From Piscinibacter sp. HJYY11 (GTDB lineage: Bacteria; Pseudomonadota; Gammaproteobacteria; Burkholderiales; Burkholderiaceae_C), in contig NZ_JAERQZ010000001.1 of assembly GCF_016735515.1 (NCBI RefSeq), positions 372,001 through 436,000 of the forward strand: a DNA stretch of 64,000 nucleotides, given 5' to 3'. The notes under the pieces are model-generated. The model ran no database searches. It was given only the letters and a program-made list of their open reading frames with translations, and was not told where the DNA came from. Of the stretch, positions 1 to 10,967 are shown piece after piece. Within the stretch, counting starts at the first letter, position 1. Every line of letters starts with the position of its first letter. Position numbers and translations under genes: made by a program.

Positions 1-1394
1 CGCCCGTCGTGCAGGGCCTGGAAGGGCAGGTAGTGCAGCGGGCCGTGCGGCACGACGAAAAGGCGTTGCGCGGGCGCGAGGTCGAGGTCGGCGAGCAGCA
101 GCTTGTAGAGGCTGGCCGCGAGCGTGGTGGTGTCGCGGCGGCGCTCGATCACGCTGCTGCGGAAGTTCTCGACCTGCGGCGCGAGCCCGGCCTGGCCCTG
201 CGCGATGACGGCGGCCGAGAGGCCGGTGCGGGTGACGAGCCAGACGATGCTGCGCTGGTCGAGCACGTGGAACTGGAGCACTGCTTCGCCGACGGCCAGA
301 CTCTTCTGCAGCTCGGGGAGCGTGATGCGCTGCTCGGCCAGCGTGTCGGCCGCACGGTCGCGCACGGCGTCGAGCAGCTGCCGCGAACGCGAGGCTTCCG
401 ACAGCACCCACGCGGCCTCGAATTCGCGCTGGGTGATGGCGAGGTCGAGCGCGGTGTCGAAGACCTTCTGCACGTCGCCGAAGAGGCCGGTCTTGAACTC
501 GTCGCTCTGGAACTTGCCGCGCAACTGCTCGGCGATGGCCACCGTGTCGAGGTAGGCCTTGAGCGCGGCGGGCTTGTTGCCGCGCTGCAGCTCGACCCGG
601 CCCAGGCCTTCGTTGGCCCACAGGCGGTGGTAGAGCGCATCGGCGCCGCTCGCCTCGCTGGAAATGCGCTGGAAAAGCGCATGCGCCTGGTCGGCCACGC
701 CAGCGGCGAGCAGTGCGTTGGCGCGGCTGCGCAGGTAGAAGGCACCGAGCTTGTCGGCCTCGGGGCGGGGCAGGGTGTCGAGCTGCTGCAGCGCTTCGGT
801 CGGGCGGCCCGCGGCGGTGTAGGCGTTGGCCAGCGACACCAGCACCAGCGGGCGGAACCGCTCGCTCGCGAGCGCCTGGCTGCGCCTGTAGTGGTCGGCA
901 GCGTCGCCGTATCGGCCGCGGCGCGCCGCCACGTCGCCCAGCACCTTGTGCGAGGGGGCGTGGGCCTGCTGCGGGTTCTTGGGCTTGAGCGCGAGCGCAC
1001 CGTTGGCGAACTTCTCGGCCTCGTCGAGCAGGCCCGCGTAGCTGTAGGCGATGGCGAGGTCGCGCTGGGCCAGCGAGCGCAGGTCTTCGTTGTCTTGCGT
1101 GGTGCCCAGGTGCAGCGCCTTCGCTGCGGCGCGGATGCTCTGGCGGAACTCGCCCTGCTCGGCGAGCGCCACCGAGCGGCCGCAGTAGCTGTAGCCGTCG
1201 AGCTTGATCACGTCGCGCTCGTAGAGGGCGCGACCTTCGGCGCTGAGCGCCAGGATGCCGTTGGCATCGCGGTGGCGGGCGAGTGCGTCGCGGGCAAGGG
1301 TGCTGGCGGGCGCGAGGCCGTCTTGCGCCTGCGCCGCGAGGGCGCCCAGGGCGAGCGCGGCGGCGAGGAAGATGGTGCGATGCAAGGTCCTCAC
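1..1394 (-). CDS. Exported TPR/CHAT-domain protein (partial, C-terminus beyond window)
   Basis: The reading frame is open to the left edge, so only the first 464 or so residues are seen. It begins with GTG at 1394, with an AGAAGGG ribosome site just upstream, and a clear signal peptide follows (RTLHRTIFLAAALALGALAAQAQ). The middle is helical and Ala/Leu-rich, with TPR-like repeats (for example DAADHYRRSQAL and ALKAYLDTVAIAEQL). The last visible residues, VVPHGPLHYLPFQAL, are the hallmark first strand and turn of a CHAT (caspase HetF-associated with TPRs) domain. CHAT domains are cysteine-protease-like, but the His and Cys that would prove activity lie outside the window. The signal peptide places it in the periplasm or beyond. 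It is likely transcribed alone; the kinase gene downstream of its promoter ends 107 bases away. Family call is firm, function is not known. Confidence 0.85.
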   Translation of the reverse strand, partial: MRTLHRTIFLAAALALGALAAQAQDGLAPASTLARDALARHRDANGILALSAEGRALYERDVIKLDGYSYCGRSVALAEQGEFRQSIRAAAKALHLGTTQDNEDLRSLAQRDLAIAYSYAGLLDEAEKFANGALALKPKNPQQAHAPSHKVLGDVAARRGRYGDAADHYRRSQALASERFRPLVLVSLANAYTAAGRPTEALQQLDTLPRPEADKLGAFYLRSRANALLAAGVADQAHALFQRISSEASGADALYHRLWANEGLGRVELQRGNKPAALKAYLDTVAIAEQLRGKFQSDEFKTGLFGDVQKVFDTALDLAITQREFEAAWVLSEASRSRQLLDAVRDRAADTLAEQRITLPELQKSLAVGEAVLQFHVLDQRSIVWLVTRTGLSAAVIAQGQAGLAPQVENFRSSVIERRRDTTTLAASLYKLLLADLDLAPAQRLFVVPHGPLHYLPFQALHDG

Positions 1395-1500
1395 GGACTT
1401 TCCCTTCTTGAAGATTGCCGCCGATGCTAGGCACCGGTCATGACGCCTCAAAGTGACGAAGGTGAGGCGCGGTGTCCACGTTCTAGGGGGGTGCGTGGGA

Positions 1501-3306
1501 TCAGGGCACGCTGCGCAGCACCGCGTACAGCTCCTTGGTTCGTACCGGCTTGAAGAGCACCTGGTGGCCGCTGCTGTGCACGCGTTTCACCTCGTCGGGC
1601 GAGGTGTCGCCGGTGATGAGCAGCGCCGGCAGCGGCGCACCGTAGACGCTGCGCACGCGCTCGATGGCGTCGATGCCGTCTTCGCCGTCGGCCAGGCGCA
1701 GGTCGGAGATCACGATGTCGATCACCCCGGCATGGCGGCGCACTTCGGTGCAGGCCTCCTGGATGGTGGCGGCGGTGAGCACCTTGTAGCCCCAGGTCTG
1801 CAGCAGGTCGCTCATGCCCACGCGGATGCTTTCCTCGTCGTCGATGAGCAGCAGCGTGCGGCTCTCGTCGATGGGCGAGGGCACCGTGTCGGCCGCCACC
1901 GCGATGTTGTCCATCTCGTCGAAGGGCGTGGCCTTGATGAGGATGCGAAACACCGTGCCCTTGCCGGGCTTGGACGAGACCTCCAGCTGGTGCCCCATCA
2001 GCAGCACCAGGCGCTTCACGATCGCCAGGCCCATGCCGAGGCCGCGCGAGCGGTCGCGGCCGGGGTTGTCGACCTGGTAGAACTCGTCGAAGACCTTGGG
2101 CAGCTCGTCTTCGGGGATGCCGATGCCGGTGTCCCACACCTCGATGCTGATGGCCTCGGCGCGGGTGCGCGCCACGACCACGATGCCGCCTTCCTGCGTG
2201 TAGCGGATGGCGTTGTGGATGAGGTTCGACAGCACGCGCTCCAACAGGTGCGCATCGCTCATCACGATCTTGCCGCCGGCCTTGAAACGCATGCCCAGGC
2301 CCAGCTCTTCCGCCTGGCCGGCGCAGTGCATGTGCAGCACGCGGAAAAGGTCGCGGATGGGAAAGGGCTGCAGGTTGGGCTCGATCACGCCGGCGTCGAG
2401 CTTGGAGATGTCGAGCATCGAGGTGAAGCTCTGCTCCAGCGCGTCGATCGAGCGGATCATGTTCTTGACCAGCGGCTGCAGCGCGGTGCCCTGCAGGCGC
2501 TTCTCGAGCGTGGCGGTGAAGAGGCCCAGCGCGTGCATCGGCTGGCGCAGGTCGTGGCTGGCCGATGCGAGGAAGCGGCTCTTCTCGCGGTTGGCCTGCT
2601 CCACGAGCGTGACCTGCTGGCGCAGCGCCCGCACCAGGGCATCGTTGTCGAGCTTGGTCTGCAGCTCCTTCATCAGCAGGCGATGCCGGCCGATGGCCAC
2701 GTACAGGCACGCCAGCAGGAAGGCGCCGGTCATCGGGGCCAGGGCGAGCGTGGTGGGCGTGCCGAGCCAGGCCATGAAGGCGGTCACGGGCATCAGGAGC
2801 GGCACCAGCCAGAGGTAGATCGTCCAGCGATGGGCCGCGACCTTGTGCGAGCCGACTGCGGCCAGCCCGAGCAGCACCAGCACGAGCGGAACGAGCGGCA
2901 TCCAGCGCACGTCCTGCAGCAGCATGAGCGGCGCCACGCCCCAGCTCAGGCCCGACAGGAAGACCACGACCTCGTAGTGCCGCAGCCAGGTGCCGGGGTG
3001 GGCCAGGGCCGAGCGGCCCGCCCGCTTGAACGACCAGAAGAGCCAGCCATGCAGCGCCTGCACGCCGTGCACCAGCGCCGCCCAGAGCCACAGGCCGCGG
3101 TGGTGGGGCATCCAGACGGCAAACGAAAGCCAGCAGGCGACGGCCAGGCCGGCCAGCACGGCGACGGTGATGTCGCCATGGCGCAGCAGCTTCATTAGCT
3201 GCGAGGCACGGGTGCGCTCGCGGCGGCGCTCAGGCCCTTCGTCGCTCGCGGCTTGGGGAATGCCGGCGGTGCTGGTCGGCGAAAGCGGCGAAAGCTGGAA
3301 CGGCAC
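1501..3306 (-). CDS. Membrane hybrid sensor histidine kinase/response regulator
   Basis: 601 residues. Residues about 40-215 form several hydrophobic membrane segments with no recognisable sensor domain. A HisKA domain follows with the phospho-acceptor motif SASHDLRQPMHAL near residue 250, then an HATPase domain (VWDTGIGIP and GLGMGLAIVKRL). A C-terminal receiver starts near residue 485 (LLLIDDEES) with the phospho-acceptor Asp in ISDLRLADG. It starts at GTG 3306, eight bases after the stop of the NarL-type regulator, with AGG of its ribosome site inside that gene's end, so the two are surely co-transcribed and translated in step. The kinase probably phosphorylates both its own receiver and the upstream regulator. 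The signal is unknown. Confidence 0.88.
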   Translation of the reverse strand: MPFQLSPLSPTSTAGIPQAASDEGPERRRERTRASQLMKLLRHGDITVAVLAGLAVACWLSFAVWMPHHRGLWLWAALVHGVQALHGWLFWSFKRAGRSALAHPGTWLRHYEVVVFLSGLSWGVAPLMLLQDVRWMPLVPLVLVLLGLAAVGSHKVAAHRWTIYLWLVPLLMPVTAFMAWLGTPTTLALAPMTGAFLLACLYVAIGRHRLLMKELQTKLDNDALVRALRQQVTLVEQANREKSRFLASASHDLRQPMHALGLFTATLEKRLQGTALQPLVKNMIRSIDALEQSFTSMLDISKLDAGVIEPNLQPFPIRDLFRVLHMHCAGQAEELGLGMRFKAGGKIVMSDAHLLERVLSNLIHNAIRYTQEGGIVVVARTRAEAISIEVWDTGIGIPEDELPKVFDEFYQVDNPGRDRSRGLGMGLAIVKRLVLLMGHQLEVSSKPGKGTVFRILIKATPFDEMDNIAVAADTVPSPIDESRTLLLIDDEESIRVGMSDLLQTWGYKVLTAATIQEACTEVRRHAGVIDIVISDLRLADGEDGIDAIERVRSVYGAPLPALLITGDTSPDEVKRVHSSGHQVLFKPVRTKELYAVLRSVP

Positions 3307-3314
3307 CTCGTCGC

Positions 3315-4010
3315 TTACCTGAACAGGCTGATCAGGTGCGAGCGCGATTTCACGTCGAGCGCCAGCAGGATGGTGGAGACGTAGTTCTTGATGGTGCCGA
3401 GCGACAGGCCGGTGGCGGTGCTGATCTCCTGGTTGGAGCAGCCCGACAGCACCAGCTCGAGGATCTCGAGGTGGCGCGGGCCCAGCTCGGCCACGCGGTC
3501 ATAGCGCGACGAGCTCGGGAAGCGCGGGAAGGGCGCGGTGACACCGCCTTGCGCCGTGGCCAGGAGGCCCATCACCGTGTCGCACATGGCGCGCGGGGCC
3601 TGGCCCTTGGTGACGTAGCCCACGGCGCCGAGCGCCCGCACCTGGCCGATCACGAACTCGTCCTGCGTGCCGCTGATCACGGCCACGCGTGCCTGCGGGA
3701 AGGTCTCGAGGAACTGCTTGAGGCCTTGCAGGCCCTTGCAGTCGGGCATGTTGAGGTCGAGCAGCACGAGGTCGATGTCGGGCTCGCTGCGGTAGAGCTC
3801 GATCGCGTCGTGAAGCGTGCTCGCTTCCAGGAGCTGGAGCTTGGCGTCGTCGAGTGCGCCAAGGCTGGTGACGATGCCGACGCGCACCAGCGCGTGGTCG
3901 TCGACGATCAGGAGTTTGGACATCTTGGGCGCGTGCTCATCGGCTGCGTGGTTCCGCGGCGCCACGGAGGCACCGAGTGGAGATGCCATGCTGGACAACA
4001 ACTGGCTCAT
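3315..4010 (-). CDS. NarL/FixJ-type two-component response regulator
   Basis: 231 residues from ATG 4010, chosen because GGAGG at 4016-4020 sits at ideal spacing; an upstream in-frame ATG has no such site. After a roughly 30-residue leader, a receiver domain begins (MSKLLIVDDHALVRVG) with the phospho-acceptor Asp in LVLLDLNMPD and the conserved Lys in YVTKGQAP. The C-terminus is a LuxR/GerE helix-turn-helix (LGPRHLEILELVLSGCSNQEI, then GLSLGTIKNYVSTIL). First gene of a two-gene unit with the hybrid kinase, which is its probable partner. Target genes cannot be told from sequence; the divergent cytochrome gene at 4314 is one candidate. Confidence 0.9.
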   Translation of the reverse strand: MSQLLSSMASPLGASVAPRNHAADEHAPKMSKLLIVDDHALVRVGIVTSLGALDDAKLQLLEASTLHDAIELYRSEPDIDLVLLDLNMPDCKGLQGLKQFLETFPQARVAVISGTQDEFVIGQVRALGAVGYVTKGQAPRAMCDTVMGLLATAQGGVTAPFPRFPSSSRYDRVAELGPRHLEILELVLSGCSNQEISTATGLSLGTIKNYVSTILLALDVKSRSHLISLFR

Positions 4011-4313
4011 GGGTGCCTCCTGACGGTGTGCGGGCATCGAGGCGGCCACGCCTCGCGGATCGGCATTGTTGATTCAAAAGCCGTGCGTCTACATCCCTAA
4101 GAGCATGGATGCGGGTACTCCCTGAGGGGGGCGCGCGACAGTCCAAGTCCACCTTGCGCGAATTGCATGTATCGACTTGCCAACTTTTGCACGAATGCGT
4201 AGGGACAAGCGTCAATCGCAGGAAAAGCACGCCAGTGCAACTATTGCGGCAGCGCCGGAGTGGTGGGGTTCACGCTGCCGTTTCCTGTGCGACGACAACA
4301 AAAGGAGACTGCA
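4011..4313. other. Divergent intergenic region
   Basis: 303 bases between the NarL-type regulator (leftward) and the cytochrome protein (rightward). It is less GC-rich than the flanking genes around 4060-4230 and should hold both promoters, but I see no clear -35/-10 pair and no convincing operator. The only firm elements are the two ribosome sites at its ends: GGAGG at 4016-4020 (minus) and AAGGAG at 4302-4307 (plus). Confidence 0.6.
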
Positions 4314-7300
4314 ATGCACGTGAGTTGGCCTGCCGTCAAACGGCAATTCGGACGCCTGGCGTCCATGTCCTGCCTGGCTGCGTGTGCCCTCAGCGCACAT
4401 GCCCAGAGCACGCTTCTCCAGCAGAGTTTCTCGAGCGGCCTCGGCACGTTCAGCTCTGCCGGTTCCGTGACCACCTCCAGCCTGGGCGCCACCATGACGG
4501 CCGCGCTGCTGAGCACCGATGGCGTGATCACCTCGTCGCCCATCAGCACGGTGGGCTACAACAACATCACGGTCGCGTTCGACCGCGTCACCGCCGGGCT
4601 CGACCTCGGTGAGGGCGGCATCGCCGAATACGCCCTCAACGGCGGGGCCTTCACGCAGATCGAATCGACCCGCGTCACCACCAGCGGCCGCGTCAGCTTC
4701 ACGCTGCCCGCCGCGGCGGCCAACCAGACGAGCGTGGTGGTGCGCTTCCGCGTCGATGCCAACAGCTCGACCGAAAGCTACCGCGTCAACAACGTCACCG
4801 TGGCCGGCACGTCCACCGGCGGCGGTGGCGGCAATGCGAGCCGCCCGCCCATCGGCGACTTCGTCACCTTCGAGAGCGGCCACGTGCGGCCGATGGCCAT
4901 CAACAGCACCGGCACCCGCCTGTATGCCGTCAACACGCCCGACAACCGCGTGGAGGTGTTCGACATCACCGGCAGCACGCCGACGCTGCTCGACTCCATC
5001 CCCGTCGGCATGGAGCCGGTGGCCGTGGCACTCGCCAACGACAACCAGCTCTGGGTGGTGAACCACCTGTCCGACAGCGTGAGCATCGTCGACGTGACCA
5101 CGCTGCCCGGCAAGGTGATCAACACCCTGCTGGTGGGCGACGAGCCGCGCGACATCGTCTTCGCCGGCGCGGGCAACAAGTGGGCCTTCATCACCGCCGC
5201 ACACCGCGGCCAGAACGCCGGCTTCGACCCGCAGCTCACCACCGCCGGCGTGGGCCGTGCCGACGTCTGGGTCTACTCGGTCGCAAGCCCGGGCACGCGC
5301 CTGGGCGGCCAGCCGGTCACGCGCCTGAACATGTTCGGCGACACCCTGCGCGCGCTTGCCCGCAATGCCGACGGCACCCGCGTCTACGCCGCCGTCTTCA
5401 ACTCGGGCAACAAGACCACGATCCTCACCGACGACATGCAGGAGGGCGGCATCGACAAGCCGCCGCCCACCACCGCGGCCGACGGCACGCAGCAGCCCCA
5501 GACCGGCCTGATCGTGCAGAAGAACGCCAACGGCGACTGGATCGACAACGGCGACCCCAGGACCGGCGTGGCCCCGCGCGTGTGGAACAGCCGCGTGCGC
5601 ATGAACCTGCCCGACTACGACGTGTTCACCATCGACACCACCGGCACCCTGCCGACGGTGACGGGCCGCGTCTCGGGCGTGGGCACCACGCTCTTCAACA
5701 TCGCCGTCAACCCGAGCTCGGGCAAGGTGTACGTGAGCAACCAGGAAGCGCGCAACGTCGTGCGCTTCGAAGGCCCGGGCACCCGCTCGACGACCGTGCG
5801 CGGCCATTTCGTCGAGAGCCGCATCACGGTGGTCGATGGCAGCACCGTCTCGCCGCGCCACCTCAACAAGCACATCACGAGCTACAACGCCGCGGTGGGC
5901 ACGGCGGCCGAGAAGGCCGCCGCGCTCGCCACGCCGCTCGAGATGGCGATCTCTCCTGACGGCGGCACGCTGTACCTGGCCGCGATGGGCTCCAACAAGC
6001 TCGGCCGCTTCAGCACCTCGCAGCTCGAAGCCAACACCTTCACCCCCTCGGCCAGCAGCCACGTCACGCTGACCGGCGGTGGCCCGACCGGCGTGGTGCT
6101 CGACGCGCCGCGCAACCGTGCCTTCGTCACCACGCGCTTCGACAACGGCATCTCGGTCGTCAACACCTCGAGCTTCACCGAAGCCGCGCACGTGCGCATG
6201 GCCAACCCCGAGCCTGCCGTCGTGGTGAACGGCCGCCCCTTCCTCTACGACGCCCAGCTCACCTCGAGCCGTGGTGACTCGTCGTGCTCGGGCTGCCACA
6301 TCTTCGGCGACATGGACCACCTGGCCTGGGACCTGGGCAACCCGGACGAGCGCCGCGTGCAGAACCCGACGCCGTACAACACCAATGTCCCGCGCATCGG
6401 CCGCAACACCAACCTGCATCCGATGAAGGGCCCGATGACCACGCAGAGCCTGCGCGGCATGACCGGCAACGGCCCCATGCACTGGCGCGGTGACCGCACC
6501 GGCGCGAGCCGCGTGGCCGGCCAGACGGTGGAAGACCAGGCCTTCAAGGACTTCAACCCCGCCTTCACCGGCCTGCTCGGGCGCGAGACGCAGCTCACCG
6601 CAGCGCAGATGGATGCGTTCACGAAGTTCGCGCTGAAGCTGACCTATCCGCCGAGCCCGATCCTCAACCTCGACCTTTCGCTGACCTCGGCGCAGGCGGC
6701 CGGCCAGACGGCCTACAACACCGTCACCTCCGACACGATCACCACCTGCAACGGGTGCCACGTGGTCAACCCGGTGGCCAACCGCTTCGGCACCGACGGC
6801 ACGATGGCCATCGAAGGCGGCGGGGTGGACGAGGACATGAAGATCCCGCACCTGCGCAACATGTACCAGAAGGTCGGCATGTTCGGCGAGAACACCCAGG
6901 TCACGAGCGAGCCGCGCGTGGGCGACCAGATCCGCGGCTTCGGCTTCGACAACTCGGGCGCCTCGGGCACCGTGTTCAAGTTCCTGAGTGCCGCGGTCTT
7001 CACGCTCAACACCACGCAGCGCGCCAACGTCGAGCAGTTCGTGCTGGCGATGAACTCGGAGATGAACCCCATCGTCGGCCAGCAGGTGACGGTGACGCCG
7101 ACTAACGCTTCGCAGACCGACATCACCGGCCGCCTCAACCTGCTCGTGTCGCGCGCCCGTGTGACGAGCCCGCGCCCCGAGTGCGAGCTGATCGCCAAGG
7201 GGGTGATCTCCGGCCAGCAGCGCGGCTGGGTGATGAACGCCAGCCAGCAGTTCGTGCCCAACAAGTCGGGTGAGGCGGCGCAGTCGCTTTCCGGCCTGCT

Positions 7301-7412
7301 GAGCCAGGCGAGCGCCGCCGGCGCGCCGCTGACCTTCACCTGCGTGCCGCCGGGCAACGGCACACGCTTCGGTGTGGACCGCGACGCCAACGGCACGCTG
7401 GACCGCGACTGA
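4314..7412 (+). CDS. Secreted beta-propeller protein with C-terminal c-type cytochrome (two CxxCH)
   Basis: 1032 residues from ATG 4314, seven bases after AAGGAG. A signal peptide ends at ALSAHA/QS (residue 30), so the protein is exported. Residues about 32-150 look like a small beta-sandwich, followed by a Gly-rich linker (STGGGGGN). Residues about 155-640 hold YncE/lactonase-like propeller repeats (GTRLYAVNTPDNRVEVFD; DNQLWVVNHLSDSVSIVD; GGTLYLAAMGSNKLGRF). Two haem c sites follow, CSGCH at residue 658 and CNGCH at residue 812, in a region resembling di-haem cytochrome c peroxidase/MauG-type proteins (SLRGMTGNGPMHWRGDR). It ends in DRDANGTLDRD, a Ca-binding-like Asp/Asn repeat. Probably a periplasmic or surface redox enzyme; the substrate is unknown. 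Monocistronic, with a hairpin terminator after it. Confidence 0.82.
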   Translation: MHVSWPAVKRQFGRLASMSCLAACALSAHAQSTLLQQSFSSGLGTFSSAGSVTTSSLGATMTAALLSTDGVITSSPISTVGYNNITVAFDRVTAGLDLGEGGIAEYALNGGAFTQIESTRVTTSGRVSFTLPAAAANQTSVVVRFRVDANSSTESYRVNNVTVAGTSTGGGGGNASRPPIGDFVTFESGHVRPMAINSTGTRLYAVNTPDNRVEVFDITGSTPTLLDSIPVGMEPVAVALANDNQLWVVNHLSDSVSIVDVTTLPGKVINTLLVGDEPRDIVFAGAGNKWAFITAAHRGQNAGFDPQLTTAGVGRADVWVYSVASPGTRLGGQPVTRLNMFGDTLRALARNADGTRVYAAVFNSGNKTTILTDDMQEGGIDKPPPTTAADGTQQPQTGLIVQKNANGDWIDNGDPRTGVAPRVWNSRVRMNLPDYDVFTIDTTGTLPTVTGRVSGVGTTLFNIAVNPSSGKVYVSNQEARNVVRFEGPGTRSTTVRGHFVESRITVVDGSTVSPRHLNKHITSYNAAVGTAAEKAAALATPLEMAISPDGGTLYLAAMGSNKLGRFSTSQLEANTFTPSASSHVTLTGGGPTGVVLDAPRNRAFVTTRFDNGISVVNTSSFTEAAHVRMANPEPAVVVNGRPFLYDAQLTSSRGDSSCSGCHIFGDMDHLAWDLGNPDERRVQNPTPYNTNVPRIGRNTNLHPMKGPMTTQSLRGMTGNGPMHWRGDRTGASRVAGQTVEDQAFKDFNPAFTGLLGRETQLTAAQMDAFTKFALKLTYPPSPILNLDLSLTSAQAAGQTAYNTVTSDTITTCNGCHVVNPVANRFGTDGTMAIEGGGVDEDMKIPHLRNMYQKVGMFGENTQVTSEPRVGDQIRGFGFDNSGASGTVFKFLSAAVFTLNTTQRANVEQFVLAMNSEMNPIVGQQVTVTPTNASQTDITGRLNLLVSRARVTSPRPECELIAKGVISGQQRGWVMNASQQFVPNKSGEAAQSLSGLLSQASAAGAPLTFTCVPPGNGTRFGVDRDANGTLDRD

Positions 7413-7415
7413 TCT
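7376..7415 (+). repeat. Direct repeat copy A: 3' end of the cytochrome gene
   Basis: The last 37 coding bases, the stop codon and three more bases of the cytochrome gene. 34 of 37 bases recur at 10858-10894 with one 3-base gap. This copy encodes VDRDANGTLDRD-stop in part; the partner copy would read RDRGANGTDRD-stop in the same phase. Confidence 0.75.
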
Positions 7416-7422
7416 CGCGGCG

Positions 7423-7444
7423 GCGCCCCGCGGGAGCGGGGCGC
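7423..7444. terminator. Bidirectional hairpin terminator between convergent genes
   Basis: Perfect 9-bp stem GCGCCCCGC / GCGGGGCGC with a GGGA loop, followed on the plus strand by TGTCGTTTC. It lies 10 bases after the cytochrome stop and 26 bases from the GH3 stop, so it can serve both. The U-tract is short, so termination may be partial. Confidence 0.7.
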
Positions 7445-7469
7445 TGTCGTTTCGCTCAGGAAGGGCTGC

Positions 7470-10685
<3,216 letters not shown>

Positions 10686-10751
10686 GTTGTCTCCTCTGCA
10701 CCGGTTGGAAAGCCCGCGGGGGCGGGCTGAAGCACGGAAGGGGCGCGAGAC

Positions 10752-10763
10752 GGAACCGGTTCC
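10752..10763. promoter_or_regulatory. LacI/GalR-type operator candidate
   Basis: GGAACCGGTTCC is a perfect 12-bp palindrome with a central CG step, the form bound by LacI-family sugar repressors. It lies 67 bases upstream of the GH3 start codon, where it could block transcription. No LacI-family gene is in the window, so the regulator would act from elsewhere. Confidence 0.55.
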
Positions 10764-10791
10764 AAACTTGCGCGAGGTCGGACTCTAAAAG

Positions 10792-10831
10792 CATTAATGT
10801 TTTGTTAACCTAGGTTAACTACTGATTAATG
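10792..10831. repeat. 40-bp symmetric AT-rich element
   Basis: A central perfect palindrome GTTAACCTAGGTTAAC (10804-10819) is flanked at equal distance (5 bases on each side) by ATTAAT (10793-10798 and 10825-10830), and the next pair C/G also matches. Outer arms and core share one dyad centre at 10811.5. It is one of the few AT-rich spots in the region and lies in the divergent GH3/ccoI spacer. It could be an operator for a dimer or tetramer; as a terminator it lacks a U-tract and a gene ending into it. Confidence 0.65.
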
Positions 10832-10857
10832 GTCTTGTGGCGGCCGGACGGGCGCCG

Positions 10858-10894
10858 GGACCGCGGGGCCAACGGCACAGACCGCGACTGATCT
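10858..10894 (+). repeat. Direct repeat copy B: decayed 3' end of the cytochrome gene
   Basis: 34 of 37 bases match 7376-7415, including uninterrupted runs of 11 and 15 bases, with a 3-base deletion. It still reads ANGTDRD-stop. No upstream remainder of the gene is recognisable. It is noncoding now and sits just before the FNR-like box of ccoI. Confidence 0.7.
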
Positions 10895-10920
10895 GCCCGA
10901 GCCGGCTTGAGGCCGCGGAA

Positions 10921-10934
10921 TTGATCTGCGTCAT
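10921..10934 (+). promoter_or_regulatory. FNR/ANR box candidate upstream of ccoI (one mismatch)
   Basis: TTGATCTGCGTCAT matches TTGAT-N4-GTCAA in 9 of 10 defined bases. With the usual activator geometry (centre at -41.5), transcription would start near 10969, with TAGAGT (10957-10962) as -10 element. That is at or next to the ccoI start codon. Confidence 0.6.
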
Positions 10935-10967
10935 GCGTCGGTGCCGTCGCACTTCCTAGAGTGGCGC

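Noticed and set aside
4212..6851. Long open frame of 879 codons antisense to the cytochrome gene
   Set aside because: Its product is a Gly/Val/Arg/His-rich run with no domain, no signal and no ribosome site. It is a by-product of GC-rich codon bias in the real gene on the other strand.
10792..10831. The AT-rich palindrome as a Rho-independent terminator
   Set aside because: No gene ends into it from either side and there is no U-tract after a GC-rich stem; it fits an operator better.
10941..10967. Upstream GTG start for ccoI
   Set aside because: It lies between the FNR box and the predicted -10 element and adds nine residues with no ribosome site; ATG 10968 is preferred.
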